From CAVYXK01 sp963772445 (GTDB taxonomy: Bacteria > Pseudomonadota > Alphaproteobacteria > Acetobacterales > Acetobacteraceae), in contig CAVYXK010000016.1 of assembly GCA_963772445.1 (NCBI GenBank), positions 62,001-126,000 of the forward strand: a DNA stretch of 64,000 bases, in the 5' to 3' direction. The notes below the pieces were generated by a model, which did no database searches, was not told where the DNA came from, and saw only the letters and a program-made list of their open reading frames with translations. Every line of letters starts with the position of its first letter. Position 1 is the first letter of the stretch. The position numbers were made by a program, and so were the translations under genes. Positions 43,235-53,070 of this stretch are shown in pieces.

Positions 43235-44635
43235 ATGCCGCTGTGGATGCCCTGGTGGAATGCGATTTGGCTGCTGCGTCCGGCGTTCTCGCGTCTGCGC
43301 ACCTTCCTGTGGTTCGCCACCGCCGTGGCAGGCTTCACGGTGCGGACGGAACTGCTGGGCGTAACCAGCCTCGTGCGGGCGCTGAAGCTCGAGGCTCGCT
43401 TCTACAACAAGCTCGTCGATCACTTTCACAGCCCCGCCGTGAAGCTCGATCGGCTCGCGGCGCTGTGGACCCAAGTGGTGCTCCGGCTATTCCCGCAGCC
43501 GCTGCGCATCAAGGGAAGGTGTGTCGTGGTCGGCGACGGCATCAAGATCCCAAAGCGCGGGCGCAAGATGCCGGCGGTCAAACTCCTGCATCAGCAGTCC
43601 GAGTCGAACACCAAGCCCGAATTCATCATGGGACATTCCCTCCAGGCTGTGAGCGTGCTCGTTCAGGCCGCAGCCAGCGTCTTCGCCGTGCCGCTCGCCA
43701 TGCGAATCCACGAAGGGTTGGTGTGGTCCAATCGCGATCGCCGCACCCTGCTCGACAAGATGCTTGCGCTCCTCGGGATCGTCGCCATCGCAGAACCCTT
43801 CTACTTCGTCGCCGACGCCTACTATGCCGCGCGCAAGATCGTCACCGGCCTGCTCGAGGAGAACAACCACCTGGTCACGCGGGTGAAGTCCAACGCCGTC
43901 GCCTACACCGCCCACCAGCAGCGTGGCCCGCGGAAGAGAGGCCGGCCCAGAGTTTATGGCAGCAAGGTCAAGCTCAGATCCCTGCTGGAAGACCCCAAGG
44001 GCTTCCAACAGGCCGAAAGTCCCGTCTACGGCGAGCACCAGGTGACCATCCAGTATCGGGTCCGCGACCTGCTGTGGCGCCCGGCCGGTCGACTCGTGCG
44101 CTTCGTGGCGGTGATTTATCCAGTAAGAGGCTCGTGCCTCCTGATGTGCACCGACACCTCTTTGGAGGCTATCGAGATCATTCGCCTGTACGGTCTGCGC
44201 TTCAAGATCGAGCACACGTTCAAGCAGGCGGTGCGGCTGATCGGTTCGTTTACCTACCATTTCTGGATGTCCGACATGAAGCCGCTGCGCCGCCGCAGTG
44301 GCAATCAACATCTCCATCGTGAGTCGCTGGAATACCGCAACGCCGTCAAACGCAAGCTCCACGCCTACCACGTCTTCATCCAGGCGGGTGTCGTCTGCCA
44401 GGGACTGCTTCAGTATCTGGCCGTCGCCTTCCCTCAGGCCGTCTGGAATTCCTTCGGCTCCTGGCTGCGAACCATTCGGCCCGGCATCCCGCCCTCGGAG
44501 CTGGTCGTGGCCAATGCCCTGCGCCAGAGCCTGCCGGAATTTCTCTTGAATGCCACCCCGAGCAACACCTTCGCGAAATTCGTCATCGAACGACAGGACA
44601 CCAATAAAATGGAGGCCTTCCGCCTAGCCTCCTGA
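43235..44635 (+). CDS. IS4-like DDE transposase, copy B
   Basis: 466 residues, intact. It differs from copy A at about a dozen positions (for example AIAEPFYF for AIPEPFYF, QQRGPRKR for QQCGPRKR, VYGSKVKLRS for VYGRKVKLKS). All DDE motifs (VVVGDGIKIP, FVADAYYAAR, RFKIEHTFKQ) are kept. Substitutions rather than stops suggest both copies came from active, slightly diverged parents and not from one local duplication. Confidence 0.88.
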   Translation: MPLWMPWWNAIWLLRPAFSRLRTFLWFATAVAGFTVRTELLGVTSLVRALKLEARFYNKLVDHFHSPAVKLDRLAALWTQVVLRLFPQPLRIKGRCVVVGDGIKIPKRGRKMPAVKLLHQQSESNTKPEFIMGHSLQAVSVLVQAAASVFAVPLAMRIHEGLVWSNRDRRTLLDKMLALLGIVAIAEPFYFVADAYYAARKIVTGLLEENNHLVTRVKSNAVAYTAHQQRGPRKRGRPRVYGSKVKLRSLLEDPKGFQQAESPVYGEHQVTIQYRVRDLLWRPAGRLVRFVAVIYPVRGSCLLMCTDTSLEAIEIIRLYGLRFKIEHTFKQAVRLIGSFTYHFWMSDMKPLRRRSGNQHLHRESLEYRNAVKRKLHAYHVFIQAGVVCQGLLQYLAVAFPQAVWNSFGSWLRTIRPGIPPSELVVANALRQSLPEFLLNATPSNTFAKFVIERQDTNKMEAFRLAS

Positions 44636-45606
44636 GCCGAAATTCCTCCGGAACTCTGGACTCTGCGAGTGAGGTAATTCACCTCGACAACCAGTTCCGG
44701 CCGCACCCAATGCACGCGCGACAGCTCAAGCGGGGAGCCAAAACGGCTTGTACGCGGCGGCGTAACGTCAAGCGGCATCGTGCGGCTGACGAGCGGCTGC
44801 AATCTGCGCCATACCCGCTCAAGCTCTTCCTCGCCCATGCCCGTTCCGGCTCGCCCTGCATACGTCAGCCGCCCATCGGGATCGTAGTAGGCGAGCAAGA
44901 GTGCACCGAGGCGTGTTCGGCTGCCTTCCGGGTCGGTCCACCCCACCACAACGAATTCCTCGCGGTTCAGACACTTCGTCTTCAGCCACAGACCGCGATT
45001 GTCTGGCACATAGGGAGCATCTAACCGCTTCGAGACCACACCTTCCAGGCCGAGCTTGCAGGCGCCTTGGTAGAACTGCGGACCGAGCCCCACCTGGTGG
45101 TCACAATAGCGGATCGGCCCTTCATATTTTTCGAGCAGTTGCTGCAGCCGTTCCTTCCGATCGGCGAGCGGGACAGACATCAGGTTCGCGCCATCGAGGT
45201 AGAGCAGGTCGAAAGCGAAGAAGATCAGCGATGAGGTGAGTCGGTTGTCTGTGGCGGCTTGAATGAGGCTGAAGGACGTGACGCCATTGTCGGCGACAGC
45301 GCACAGCTCGCCATCGATGTACGCTTGTTGGGTGCTGATTGCCTTCAGCGCCTTGGCCGTGGTCGGGTACTTCTCCGTCCAATCCAAACCGGTGCGCGTC
45401 AGCAGCTTAACCTGTCCGCGATCCAGGCGGCCGTGCATGCGATATCCGTCCAGTTTGATCTCATGCGCCCACCGATCACCCGCTGGTACGGTCTCCGTTA
45501 GCTTCGTGAGCTGTGGCGCAATCCAGGTGGGCAACCCGGTGATTGGGCCAGTGTGGCGCACTGAACGGCGCCGGCGCGGAGCTGCTGGCATGGAGGGCAT
45601 ATCTAG

Positions 45607-45990
45607 TCAGTCTACGCGCCAGCGCGCCGGGGAATTTATCGCCGCGGACCGTTCTCCGTCGTCTCCGACCAGCGTCACCGCCCACCCGGTCGCCCCCATC
45701 CGGCCAGGTGCCCTTGCCGCGCCGTCCTCAAGGAGCGCCACGCTGACCGGACGCTGGCCGCAGTGCTGGCACCGGAGCTGCACCACCAAGTCCGCAATCG
45801 TCAGGCCTGCCAGTCCGCGGTTTGCTGCCAGCATTCGCAAGGGGATGTGCACCGAGCGTCCGCAGGCGCACTGCGCGTCCAGGCAATACCGCCGCAGGCT
45901 GCGCACCGAGCAGGCGAGTATGACGGTGCGATCTCCGGGCGGCTGGTCGGGCATGGCCGGCAGCGAATTGGAAGAACGAGCAGAGAACAA
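45607..45990 (-). CDS. small zinc-ribbon-like protein upstream of the ligase
   Basis: The 127-residue frame has two Cys pairs, LDAQCACGRSVHIPLRML and VVQLRCQHCGQRPVSVALLE, fitting a zinc ribbon that could bind DNA or protein. It ends 6 bp before the ligase start on the same strand, so the two were probably an operon. No named family is recognised. The context with a LigD-type ligase hints at a DNA-related role, but this is inference. Confidence 0.5.
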   Translation of the reverse strand: MFSARSSNSLPAMPDQPPGDRTVILACSVRSLRRYCLDAQCACGRSVHIPLRMLAANRGLAGLTIADLVVQLRCQHCGQRPVSVALLEDGAARAPGRMGATGWAVTLVGDDGERSAAINSPARWRVD

Positions 45991-46261
45991 GAGTGCGGTA
46001 TGGGCGCCGGAGCATCCGCCCGGATCAGGGTCCCGGTCGCCCGTATTCGACCCGCACCAAGGCAGCCAGCGTGAGGGGCCGGTTGCCTACCGGCGACTAT
46101 ATCCGGGGTCCGAGTTCCTTGGTGGGTTTGGGCAGAGGATAGGGCGGACTTGTCCCGCAGTGTTCCGGGGTGTTGCGCCAAGGCCGAAGCCCCAATGAAG
46201 CCCCAGCTATCTCAAGGACACGCCGCCTATCGCGTATCAGCCAATAAGATCTTGATTTTAT

Positions 46262-46337
46262 TGGTGGAGCCAAGGGGAGTCGAACCCCTGACCTCCTGAA
46301 TGCCATTCAGGCGCTCTCCCAACTGAGCTATGGCCCC
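46262..46337 (-). tRNA. tRNA-Ala (anticodon GGC)
   Basis: On the minus strand GGGGCCA...TGGCTCCACCA forms the acceptor with encoded CCA. The D arm is GCTCAGTTGGGAGAGC, the anticodon stem CCTGA/TCAGG with loop ATGGCAT gives GGC, and the T arm is AGGGG-TTCGACT-CCCCT. A standard alphaproteobacterial tRNA-Ala. Confidence 0.95.
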
Positions 46338-46523
46338 GGCTGATTTGGGAGGCGGCATATAGCCGCCGCTGGGCTCCCCGATCAAGGGCGCGCCGTCGCC
46401 GGCCTCGCCGGCTTGGGCACCAGTTGCGAATTCGGCGGGGTGGCGCCTGTCGCCTCTCCTGGCGACGACCGCAGGCCGCCCGCGGGCCACGGATCCGGGG
46501 GATGCGGCCAACAGCCCTCACCC

Positions 46524-46566
46524 GGTTCGCTTTGCGAACCGACCTCTCCCGCGAAGCGGGAGAGGT
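46524..46566. repeat. double-hairpin intergenic palindrome after hpnH
   Basis: GGTTCGC-TTT-GCGAACC (46524-46540) is followed by ACCTCTCCCGC-GAA-GCGGGAGAGGT (46542-46566). Such paired palindromes are frequent intergenic elements in Alphaproteobacteria. Lying 5 bp beyond the hpnH stop, it may also end transcription. Confidence 0.65.
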
Positions 46567-46570
46567 GGAT

Positions 46571-47725
46571 TTAGTCTCCAGCCTCTGCGGTGGTCGCCCG
46601 CTTGCTCTCCCGGATCCTCGCCAGCGACTGCTCCACGTGCCGGCTGAACACGTATTCCGCCGGTCGTTGCCGTTCCAACGAGATTTCCGGCGCCATGGGC
46701 CCCTCCGTCCGGATGCCCCGGATCGCCTGCGCGGCGGCCTTCCAGGGACGGCGCATGGTCTCGGCCACAGCGGTTGCCTCATAGCCGGAATGCACCATGC
46801 AGTCGGCGCATTTCTCGTAGTTGCCGGTGCCGTACTTATCCCAGTCCGTCTCTTCCATCAGCTCGCGGAACGTCTTTGCGTAGCCCTCACCCAGCAGGTA
46901 GCAGGGCCGCTGCCAGCCGAAATAGTTTCGCGTGGGATTGCCCCACGGCGTGCAATGGAAGGTCTGGTTGCCCGCCAGGAAGTCCAGGAACATGGACGAC
47001 TGATTGAACGCCCATTTCCGCTTCCCTGCGCCATTCCCCTGGCGGGCGAAAATGCTTCGGAACAATTCCTTGGTCTTGCGCCGGTTCAGGAAATGTTGCT
47101 GGTCCGGCGCGCGCTCATACGCATAGCCGGGAGAGACGCTGATGCCGTCAATCCCCATCGCCATCGCGTCGTCGAAGAACCCCGCCACGCGCGCCGGCTC
47201 GGCACCGTCGAACAGCGTAGCGTTGATGATCACCCGGAAGCCCGCTCGCTTGGCCGCACCGATGGCAGCAACGGCACGGTCGTACACGCCGTCCTGGCAC
47301 ACCGAGCGGTCGTGGTCCTGGCGATCGCCGTCCAGATGCACCGACCAGGTGAAGTATGGCCCGGGCTTGAACAGATGCATCTTCTTCTCGAGCAGCAGGG
47401 CATTCGTGCAGACGATCACGAACTTTCGCCGGGCGATAACGCCGGCAACGATCTGCTCGATCTCCCGGTGCAGCAGCGGCTCGCCGCCGGCCAGCACCAC
47501 CACCGGGGCGCCGCATTCATCGACCGATTCCAGGCATTCGGCGACCGACAGGCGCTGGTTCAGAATCTCGGCCGGGTAGTCGATCTTGCCGCAACCGGCG
47601 CAGGCCAAGTTGCAGCGGAACAGCGGCTCCAGCATCAGCACCAGCGGGTAGCGCTTGCGCCCGGTCAGGTGCTGGCGAAGCACGTAGGCTCCGACACGCA
47701 GCGCCTGGTTCAGTGGAACGGCCAT
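46571..47725 (-). CDS. hpnH: adenosyl-hopene transferase HpnH (radical SAM)
   Basis: The 384-residue protein has the radical SAM cluster Cys38-x3-Cys42-x2-Cys45 (EPLFRCNLACAGCGKIDYP), GGEPLLHREI, and a C-terminal cysteine-containing region (HCTPWGNPTRNYFGWQRPCY and YEKCADCMVHSGYEATAV) typical of HpnH. It adds 5'-deoxyadenosine to diploptene, the first step towards extended C35 hopanoids. It is transcribed with ispH, which lies 13 bp upstream. The hopanoid context at 49-54 kb supports the call. Confidence 0.95.
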   Translation of the reverse strand: MAVPLNQALRVGAYVLRQHLTGRKRYPLVLMLEPLFRCNLACAGCGKIDYPAEILNQRLSVAECLESVDECGAPVVVLAGGEPLLHREIEQIVAGVIARRKFVIVCTNALLLEKKMHLFKPGPYFTWSVHLDGDRQDHDRSVCQDGVYDRAVAAIGAAKRAGFRVIINATLFDGAEPARVAGFFDDAMAMGIDGISVSPGYAYERAPDQQHFLNRRKTKELFRSIFARQGNGAGKRKWAFNQSSMFLDFLAGNQTFHCTPWGNPTRNYFGWQRPCYLLGEGYAKTFRELMEETDWDKYGTGNYEKCADCMVHSGYEATAVAETMRRPWKAAAQAIRGIRTEGPMAPEISLERQRPAEYVFSRHVEQSLARIRESKRATTAEAGD

Positions 47726-47738
47726 GGCGGTTCTTCCG

Positions 47739-48674
47739 TCAGTCTGCGGCGTCGGCGAGCTGGGCGGGGAAGCGGAAGCGCACGTCCTCGGCCACGCCGG
47801 CCATAGTGGAGATGTCGATTTCGCCGAACCGGTGCAACCCCTCCAGCACCCCCTGCACCAGCATCTCAGGGGCCGAGGCGCCGGCGGTCACCCCCACGGA
47901 CTCCACGCCGGCGAACCACTCAACCCGCAGAGCGGCGGCATCGTCGATCAGGTAGGACGGCTTACCCAATTCCTCACCAATCTCGCGCAAGCGATTGGAA
48001 TTGGAGGAATTCTTTGATCCGACGACAAGGATGATATCGACCGCCTTGGCCAGCTCCCTCACCGCCTGCTGGCGGTTCTGCGTGGCGTAGCAGATATCAC
48101 GGACATCGGGGCCGGCGATTGCCGGGAAGCGCGCCTTCAACGCGGCGATGATCCCTCTCGTGTCATCGACGGACAGCGTGGTCTGGGTGATGTAGGCCAG
48201 CTTCTCGGGATCGCGGACCACCAGCTTCGCCACGTCCGCGGTGGTCTGCACCAGGTGCACCGTGCCTTCGATCTGCCCTATCGTGCCCTCGACCTCGGCG
48301 TGCCCGGCATGGCCCACCAGCACGATCTCGCGTCCTTGCGCGGCGTAGCGCCGGCCCTCGTTGTGGACCTTGGCGACCAGCGGACACGTGGCGTTGATCA
48401 CCGGCAGTCCGCGCTCGCGTGCCAAGTCCTCGACGCGGCGGGGGACTCCGTGGGCGGAGAACACCGTCATGGCGCCCGGGGGGATTTCCGTCAGTTCATC
48501 TACAAACACGGCGCCGCGCGTTCGCAGGTCCTCCACCACATGGCGATTGTGCACAATTTCGTGACGTACGTAGATCGGCGGGCCGTATTTCCGCAACGCC
48601 CGTTCGACGATCTCGATCGCCCGCTCCACCCCGGCGCAGAAGCCGCGAGGCTGGGCCAGGACAACGCGCAGCAT
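47739..48674 (-). CDS. ispH: 4-hydroxy-3-methylbut-2-enyl diphosphate reductase IspH
   Basis: The 311-residue protein has the three conserved [4Fe-4S] cysteines: Cys13 in AQPRGFCAGVERAIEIVERA, one in NATCPLVAKVH, and one in DICYATQNRQQAV. Further motifs are HEIVHNRHVVEDL and the catalytic TQTTLSVDDT. It makes IPP and DMAPP, the last step of the MEP pathway. It is first in a two-gene unit with hpnH and divergent from ispA-dxs, so isoprenoid supply and hopanoid modification sit together. Confidence 0.97.
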   Translation of the reverse strand: MLRVVLAQPRGFCAGVERAIEIVERALRKYGPPIYVRHEIVHNRHVVEDLRTRGAVFVDELTEIPPGAMTVFSAHGVPRRVEDLARERGLPVINATCPLVAKVHNEGRRYAAQGREIVLVGHAGHAEVEGTIGQIEGTVHLVQTTADVAKLVVRDPEKLAYITQTTLSVDDTRGIIAALKARFPAIAGPDVRDICYATQNRQQAVRELAKAVDIILVVGSKNSSNSNRLREIGEELGKPSYLIDDAAALRVEWFAGVESVGVTAGASAPEMLVQGVLEGLHRFGEIDISTMAGVAEDVRFRFPAQLADAAD

Positions 48675-48966
48675 GCCTATCTCCAGCCCCGATTACCCAA
48701 GCTTTGTCGTCGGATATGGCACGCACCCGGCACTGCGGCAATCCTCTGCTGCTGACCCCTGGGCACCGATTGGCAACCGGCTGGTCGGTCAGGTAAAGCG
48801 GCGGACCGGCCGTTGCCAGCGGGGCGCATCGTACCCGGCAGGTTGTGGCAGGCGTGCCACAGTGTATGCGCTGCGTATCCGGCTAGCAGGCTGCCTGGGC
48901 TTTGCAACCCGATATGATTCTGCCAGTGGGGCGAGAACGGGTTGAGCAAGGGATGGTCCGACGCGC

Positions 48967-49872
48967 ATGAGTGCGGCCTTGGCTGGCATCGATCTGACCG
49001 CTGCGCTGGCGCGTTCGGTTGGGACCGTCGAGGCTGCGCTCGACACGCTGCTGCCCGAACCCGAGGGCCCAGAGGCACGGCTTGTAGAGGCGATGCGCTA
49101 CGCCGCGCTGGGCGCCGGCAAGCGGTTGCGCGCCTTCCTGGTGATGGAGACTGCCGCCCTGTTTTCGGTTTCGGAGACCTCTGCTGCCCGGGTCGCTGCC
49201 GCGATCGAGATGCTGCACGCCTATTCGCTGGTGCATGACGATCTGCCGTCGATGGACGACGACGATCTGCGCCGCGGCCGGCCTTCGACTCACCGCGCCT
49301 TCGACGAGGCGACCGCGATTCTCGCCGGCGATGCTTTGCAGGCGCGCGCTTTCGAGGTGCTGGCCGAAGCCGACACGCATTCCGATCCGCAGGCGCGCTG
49401 TGAGCTGATCACCGCGTTCGGTGCGGCGGTCGGCGCACGCGGCATGGTTGGCGGGCAGATGATTGACATATTGACCGAGGGCGAAGACCTCGATGCCGCC
49501 CAGGTGACGCGTCTGCAGGCGCTCAAGACCGGGCGGCTGATCCAGTTCAGTGCCGAGGCTGGCGCCATCCTTGGCCGCGCGCCGTTTCCCCAGCGCCATC
49601 ACCTGGCGGCCTATGGGCGCGATCTCGGGGCGGCGTTTCAGATCGCCGACGATCTGCTTGATGCGGAAGGCACCACAGAAGAGACCGGCAAGACCGCCGG
49701 CAAGGATGCCGCGGCCGGAAAGGCCACCATGGTCGCAGTGCTGGGGCCCGAGCGCGCGCGGGCGCAGGCCGACATGCTGTCCCGGCAGGCAGCCCGGCAC
49801 CTGGAAAGCTTTGGTGAGCGGGCGCTTCTGTTGCGTGCCCTCGCCGCCCATGTCGTGTCGCGTCGAAGCTGA
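48967..49872 (+). CDS. ispA: farnesyl diphosphate synthase (polyprenyl synthetase family)
   Basis: The 301-residue protein has both aspartate-rich motifs: DDLPSMDDDDLRRGRPSTH and QIADDLLDAEG, plus ALGAGKRLRAFLV. The two residues before the first motif (HAYSLVHDDLPSMD) suit a short-chain synthase making farnesyl diphosphate. It lies about 40 bp before dxs on the same strand. Farnesyl diphosphate feeds squalene and hopene, consistent with the neighbours. No xseB lies upstream, unlike in many genomes. Confidence 0.93.
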   Translation: MSAALAGIDLTAALARSVGTVEAALDTLLPEPEGPEARLVEAMRYAALGAGKRLRAFLVMETAALFSVSETSAARVAAAIEMLHAYSLVHDDLPSMDDDDLRRGRPSTHRAFDEATAILAGDALQARAFEVLAEADTHSDPQARCELITAFGAAVGARGMVGGQMIDILTEGEDLDAAQVTRLQALKTGRLIQFSAEAGAILGRAPFPQRHHLAAYGRDLGAAFQIADDLLDAEGTTEETGKTAGKDAAAGKATMVAVLGPERARAQADMLSRQAARHLESFGERALLLRALAAHVVSRRS

Positions 49873-49913
49873 GGTCCCCATGACAGTGACGAAATCATGA
49901 GCGCGGGGAAATC

Positions 49914-51894
49914 ATGAGCACAGTGAACACGTCGCTGCTCGACCGCGTACGCACGCCGGGCGATCTGCGCAATTTCTCCGCCGAGCAGTTACGCCAGCTT
50001 GCCGACGACTTACGTGCGGAGACCATCGACGTGGTCTCGGTCACCGGCGGCCATCTCGGCTCGGCGCTTGGCGTGGTCGAGCTGACGGTGGCGCTGCATG
50101 CGGTGTTCGACACGCCGCGCGACCGGCTGCTGTGGGATGTCGGGCACCAAGCCTATCCGCACAAGATCCTGACCGGACGGCGCGACCGCATCCGAACCTT
50201 GCGCCAGGGCGGCGGGCTCTCCGGCTTCACTCGCCGCGTGGAAAGCGAATACGACCCGTTCGGCGCCGCGCATTCGTCGACATCCATCTCAGCCGGGCTC
50301 GGGATGGCGGTGGCGCGCGACCTGCGGAATGCGCGTTACGCGGCGGCGGACGAGAACGAGCGGGAGCGGTTGGGATTGGCCCGCGACGACCGCAACGTTG
50401 TCTGCGTCATCGGCGACGGGGCGATGAGCGCCGGCATGGCGTACGAGGCCATGAACAATGCCGGCGACCGGCACACGCGCCTGATCGTCGGTACTGAACG
50501 ACAACGACATGTCGATCGCTCCGCCGGTCGGCGCGATGAGCGCTTATCTGTCGCGGCTGATGTCCTCGCAGAGCTTCCTTGGCCTGCGCGACCTCGGCAT
50601 CAAGATGGCGCGGCGCTTCCCGCGCGGCATCGAGCGTACCGCGCGCCGGGCGGAGGAATATGCGCGCGGCATGCTGACCGGTGGCACGCTGTTCGAGGAG
50701 CTGGGATTCTATTACCTGGGCCCCATCGACGGGCACAATCTGGACCACCTGTTGCCGGTGCTGCGCAACGTGCGGGAGGCGGACGAGCAGGGGCCGATTC
50801 TGCTGCATGTCATCACCAAGAAGGGCAAGGGCTACCCGTTGGCCGAGGCCTCGGCCGACAAGCTACACAGCGTTTCCAAGTTCAATGTCATCACCGGCGA
50901 GCAGGCCAAGACGCCGCCGGGTCCGCCGGCCTACACCAAAGTCTTCGCCGAGGCGCTGATTGCCGAAGCCGAACGCGACCCGGATATCGTCGCGATCACG
51001 GCGGCGATGCCTTCCGGCACCGGGCTCGATCGTTTCGGCAAGCGCTTCCCGGATCGGTGCTTCGACGTAGGCATTGCCGAGCAGCATGCGGTCACCTTCG
51101 CCGCTGGCCTGGCCTGCGAAGGGATGAAGCCATTCTGCGCGATCTACTCGACGTTCCTGCAACGCGCCTACGACCAGGTTGTGCACGATGTCGCCATCCA
51201 GGGCCTGCCGGTGCGCTTTGCGATGGACCGCGCCGGGCCGGTCGGCGCGGACGGGGCGACGCATGCGGGCAGTTTCGATGTGACCTATCTCGGCTGCTTG
51301 CCCGGGTTCGTGCTGATGGCCCCAGCGGATGAGGGCGAACTGGTGCACGCCGTCGCCACCGCGGTCAGCATCAACGACCGGCCTAGTGCCTTTCGCTATC
51401 CCCGCGGCGAGGGTCTGGGGGTAAAGCTGCCGGACGCCCCGCAGGTGTGGCCGATCGGCAAAGGCCGGCTGATCCATGAAGGCAACAACATTGCGATCAT
51501 CTCGTACGGCACCCGGCTCGCCGATTCGCTGAAGGCGGCCGACGAATTGGCGGCGCGGGGGTTGCCGGCCACCGTGGTCGATGCGCGGTTCGCCAAACCG
51601 CTGGACGCCGCCCTGATCGAGCAGGTCGCCAGGCATCATGAAGTGCTGATTACGATCGAGGAAGCATCGATCGGCGGGTTTGGCTCGGCCGTGCTGCATC
51701 ACCTCGCCTGGAAGGGGCTGTTGGACCATGGGCTGAAGGTCCGGCCGATGGTACTGCCGGACAAGTTCATCGACCACGACTCGCAAGCAAAGCAGCTTGC
51801 CGAAGCCGGGCTGACCGCCAAGGACATCGTCGCCACGGCGCTTTGTGCGCTGGGAGCGGAGAGCAGGCTCGAACAGGCCGCTCGCGTAGGATGA
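49914..51894 (+). CDS. dxs: 1-deoxy-D-xylulose-5-phosphate synthase with an apparent one-base insertion
   Basis: The first frame gives the TPP-domain start (SVTGGHLGSALGVVELTVAL, LLWDVGHQAYPHKILTGRRD, VCVIGDGAMSAGMAYEAMNN). After RLIV an extra G near 50492 shifts it. The second frame carries NDNDMSIAPPVGAMSAYLSR, IGIAEQHAVTFAAGLA-type transketolase sequence (FDVGIAEQHAVTFAAGLACE) and the C-terminal domain to 51894. Removing one base restores a 659-residue Dxs. The enzyme condenses pyruvate and glyceraldehyde 3-phosphate at the MEP pathway entry. As it is usually essential, a sequence error is the likelier cause unless a second dxs exists. Confidence 0.92.
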
Positions 51895-51901
51895 GCCCGC
51901 C

Positions 51902-53070
51902 ATGGCTACCCTGGCCGCCTTCGCCATGGGGCTCGCCGTCGTCGCCATGATGCAATGTCTGGCCGGATGGGTGGCTGTCGTCCGGTTCGCGGCACGGCCA
52001 CGCCGGCCGGGACGCCTGCACCCGCCGATCACGATCCTGAAGCCGCTGCATGGCGACGAGCCGCTGCTGGAGGAGGGGCTGGAGACGCTCTGTCGGCAGC
52101 ACTATCCCGTCTATCAGGTGGTGTTCGGCGTGCAGCAGGCGGCCGATCCGGCGGCCGGCGTCGTGCGGCGGCTGCAATCGCGCTTTCCCGGCCGCGACCT
52201 GAAGCTGGTGGTCGATCCGACGCAGCACGGGCGCAACCAAAAGGTTAGCAACCTGATCAATATGCTGCCCCTCGCCCGACACGAGGTGATCGTGATCGCG
52301 GATTCCGACCTGCACGTGGCTTCGGATTACCTCGAGCGGCTCTCGGCGGCACTAGAGCCGCCAGCAACCGGCGTGGTCACCACGCTCTATGTCGGGCTGC
52401 CGGCAACACGGTGTTTTCCCGCCCTGCTCGGCGCCACCTGGATCACGCATTGCTTCCTGCCTGGGGCGCTGCTGTCGCGCCAGCTCGGACGGCGGGACTG
52501 TCTCGGCGCGACCATGGCGCTGCGGCGCGACACGCTGCGGCGCATCGGCGGGCTGGACGCATTGGTCGATCACCTGGCGGACGATAATGCGCTCGGGCGT
52601 CTGGTCGAGGGGATCGGACTTGCGGTGGGGTTGGCCGATACGGTGCCGCTGACGACGGTCGGCGAGACGAACATCGCCGCGCTGTTTCGCCATGAATTGC
52701 GCTGGGCGCGCACGATTCGCGCGTTGGCACCGCTGCCGTTCGCGGCGTCGGTCCTGCAATACCCGATCTTCTGGGCGTTGCTCGCCGCGGTGCTGACACC
52801 GTTGGCAGGGTGGGGCTGGGTCGGCGTGTGCGTCGCCTGGGGGGTCCGCTTGGTGGCGGCGCGTGGGGTCGATCGGACGCTGGGTCGGGTGGTGGCGACC
52901 CCCCTGCCCTCCCCCCACTCTGGCTTCTGCCGCTACGGGAGCTTATGTCGGTCGTGGTGATGATCGCGAGTTACGGCGGGACGTGGGTGGAGTGGCGCGG
53001 CACCACCCTGGAGGCCGACGGCCCAGCCAGGGTGCCGGCCGGGTTCGAGAGGGACGGATATTCGAGATGA
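51902..53070 (+). CDS. hpnI: hopanoid biosynthesis glycosyltransferase HpnI, one-base frameshift near the 3' end
   Basis: The product begins MATLAAFAMGLAVVAMMQCL with a membrane segment. It continues with the GT2 core: PPITILKPLHGDEPLLEEGL, VIVIADSDLHVASDYL, and the HpnI-type end FRHELRWARTIRALAPLPFA. Near 52895-52915, in runs of C, one base appears missing; the other frame gives PPLWLLPLRELMSVVVMIAS and the expected C-terminus to 53070. HpnI transfers N-acetylglucosamine to bacteriohopanetetrol. The stop overlaps the hpnJ start (ATGATGA). The homopolymer context suggests a sequence error. Confidence 0.9.

Larger units (their letters stand above)
42438..44669 (+). mobile_element. 2.23-kb IS4-like element, copy B, in the ligase gene
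   Basis: It has the same gene content and ends as copy A (31210-33440), with an extra base near the right end (CTCTGCGAG versus CTCGCGAG). Flanking 9-bp repeats TGAGGTACT (42429-42437) and TGAGGTAAT (44670-44678) differ at one base. Both copies have independent target duplications, so the 9 kb between them is not a simple composite transposon. Confidence 0.88.
42319..45600 (-). pseudogene. LigD-type ATP-dependent DNA ligase, split by IS copy B
   Basis: The 5' part (45600-44670) has the adenylation motif HEIKLDGYRM with Lys49, FFAFDLLYLDG, LEGVVSKRLDAPY and WLKTKC, then the OB-fold domain GALLLAYYDPDGRLTYAGRA to ELVVEVNYLT. The IS at 42438-44669 interrupts here. The 3' end (42437-42319) resumes with YLTWTLDNLLRQVVYAGLRE and DKPARDVQRPVPHPKSRI. 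TGAGGTACT/TGAGGTAAT duplicates the target with one mismatch. The ligase domain would seal non-homologous end joining; no Ku gene is in the window. The first 310 residues could still be expressed. Confidence 0.88.

Noticed and set aside
31210..44669. Composite transposon bounded by the two IS4-like copies
   Set aside because: Each copy has its own different target duplication, so they inserted independently.
50480..50515. Programmed frameshifting in dxs
   Set aside because: No slippery sequence or downstream structure is apparent and Dxs is made from one frame in all known bacteria; a base error or mutation is simpler.
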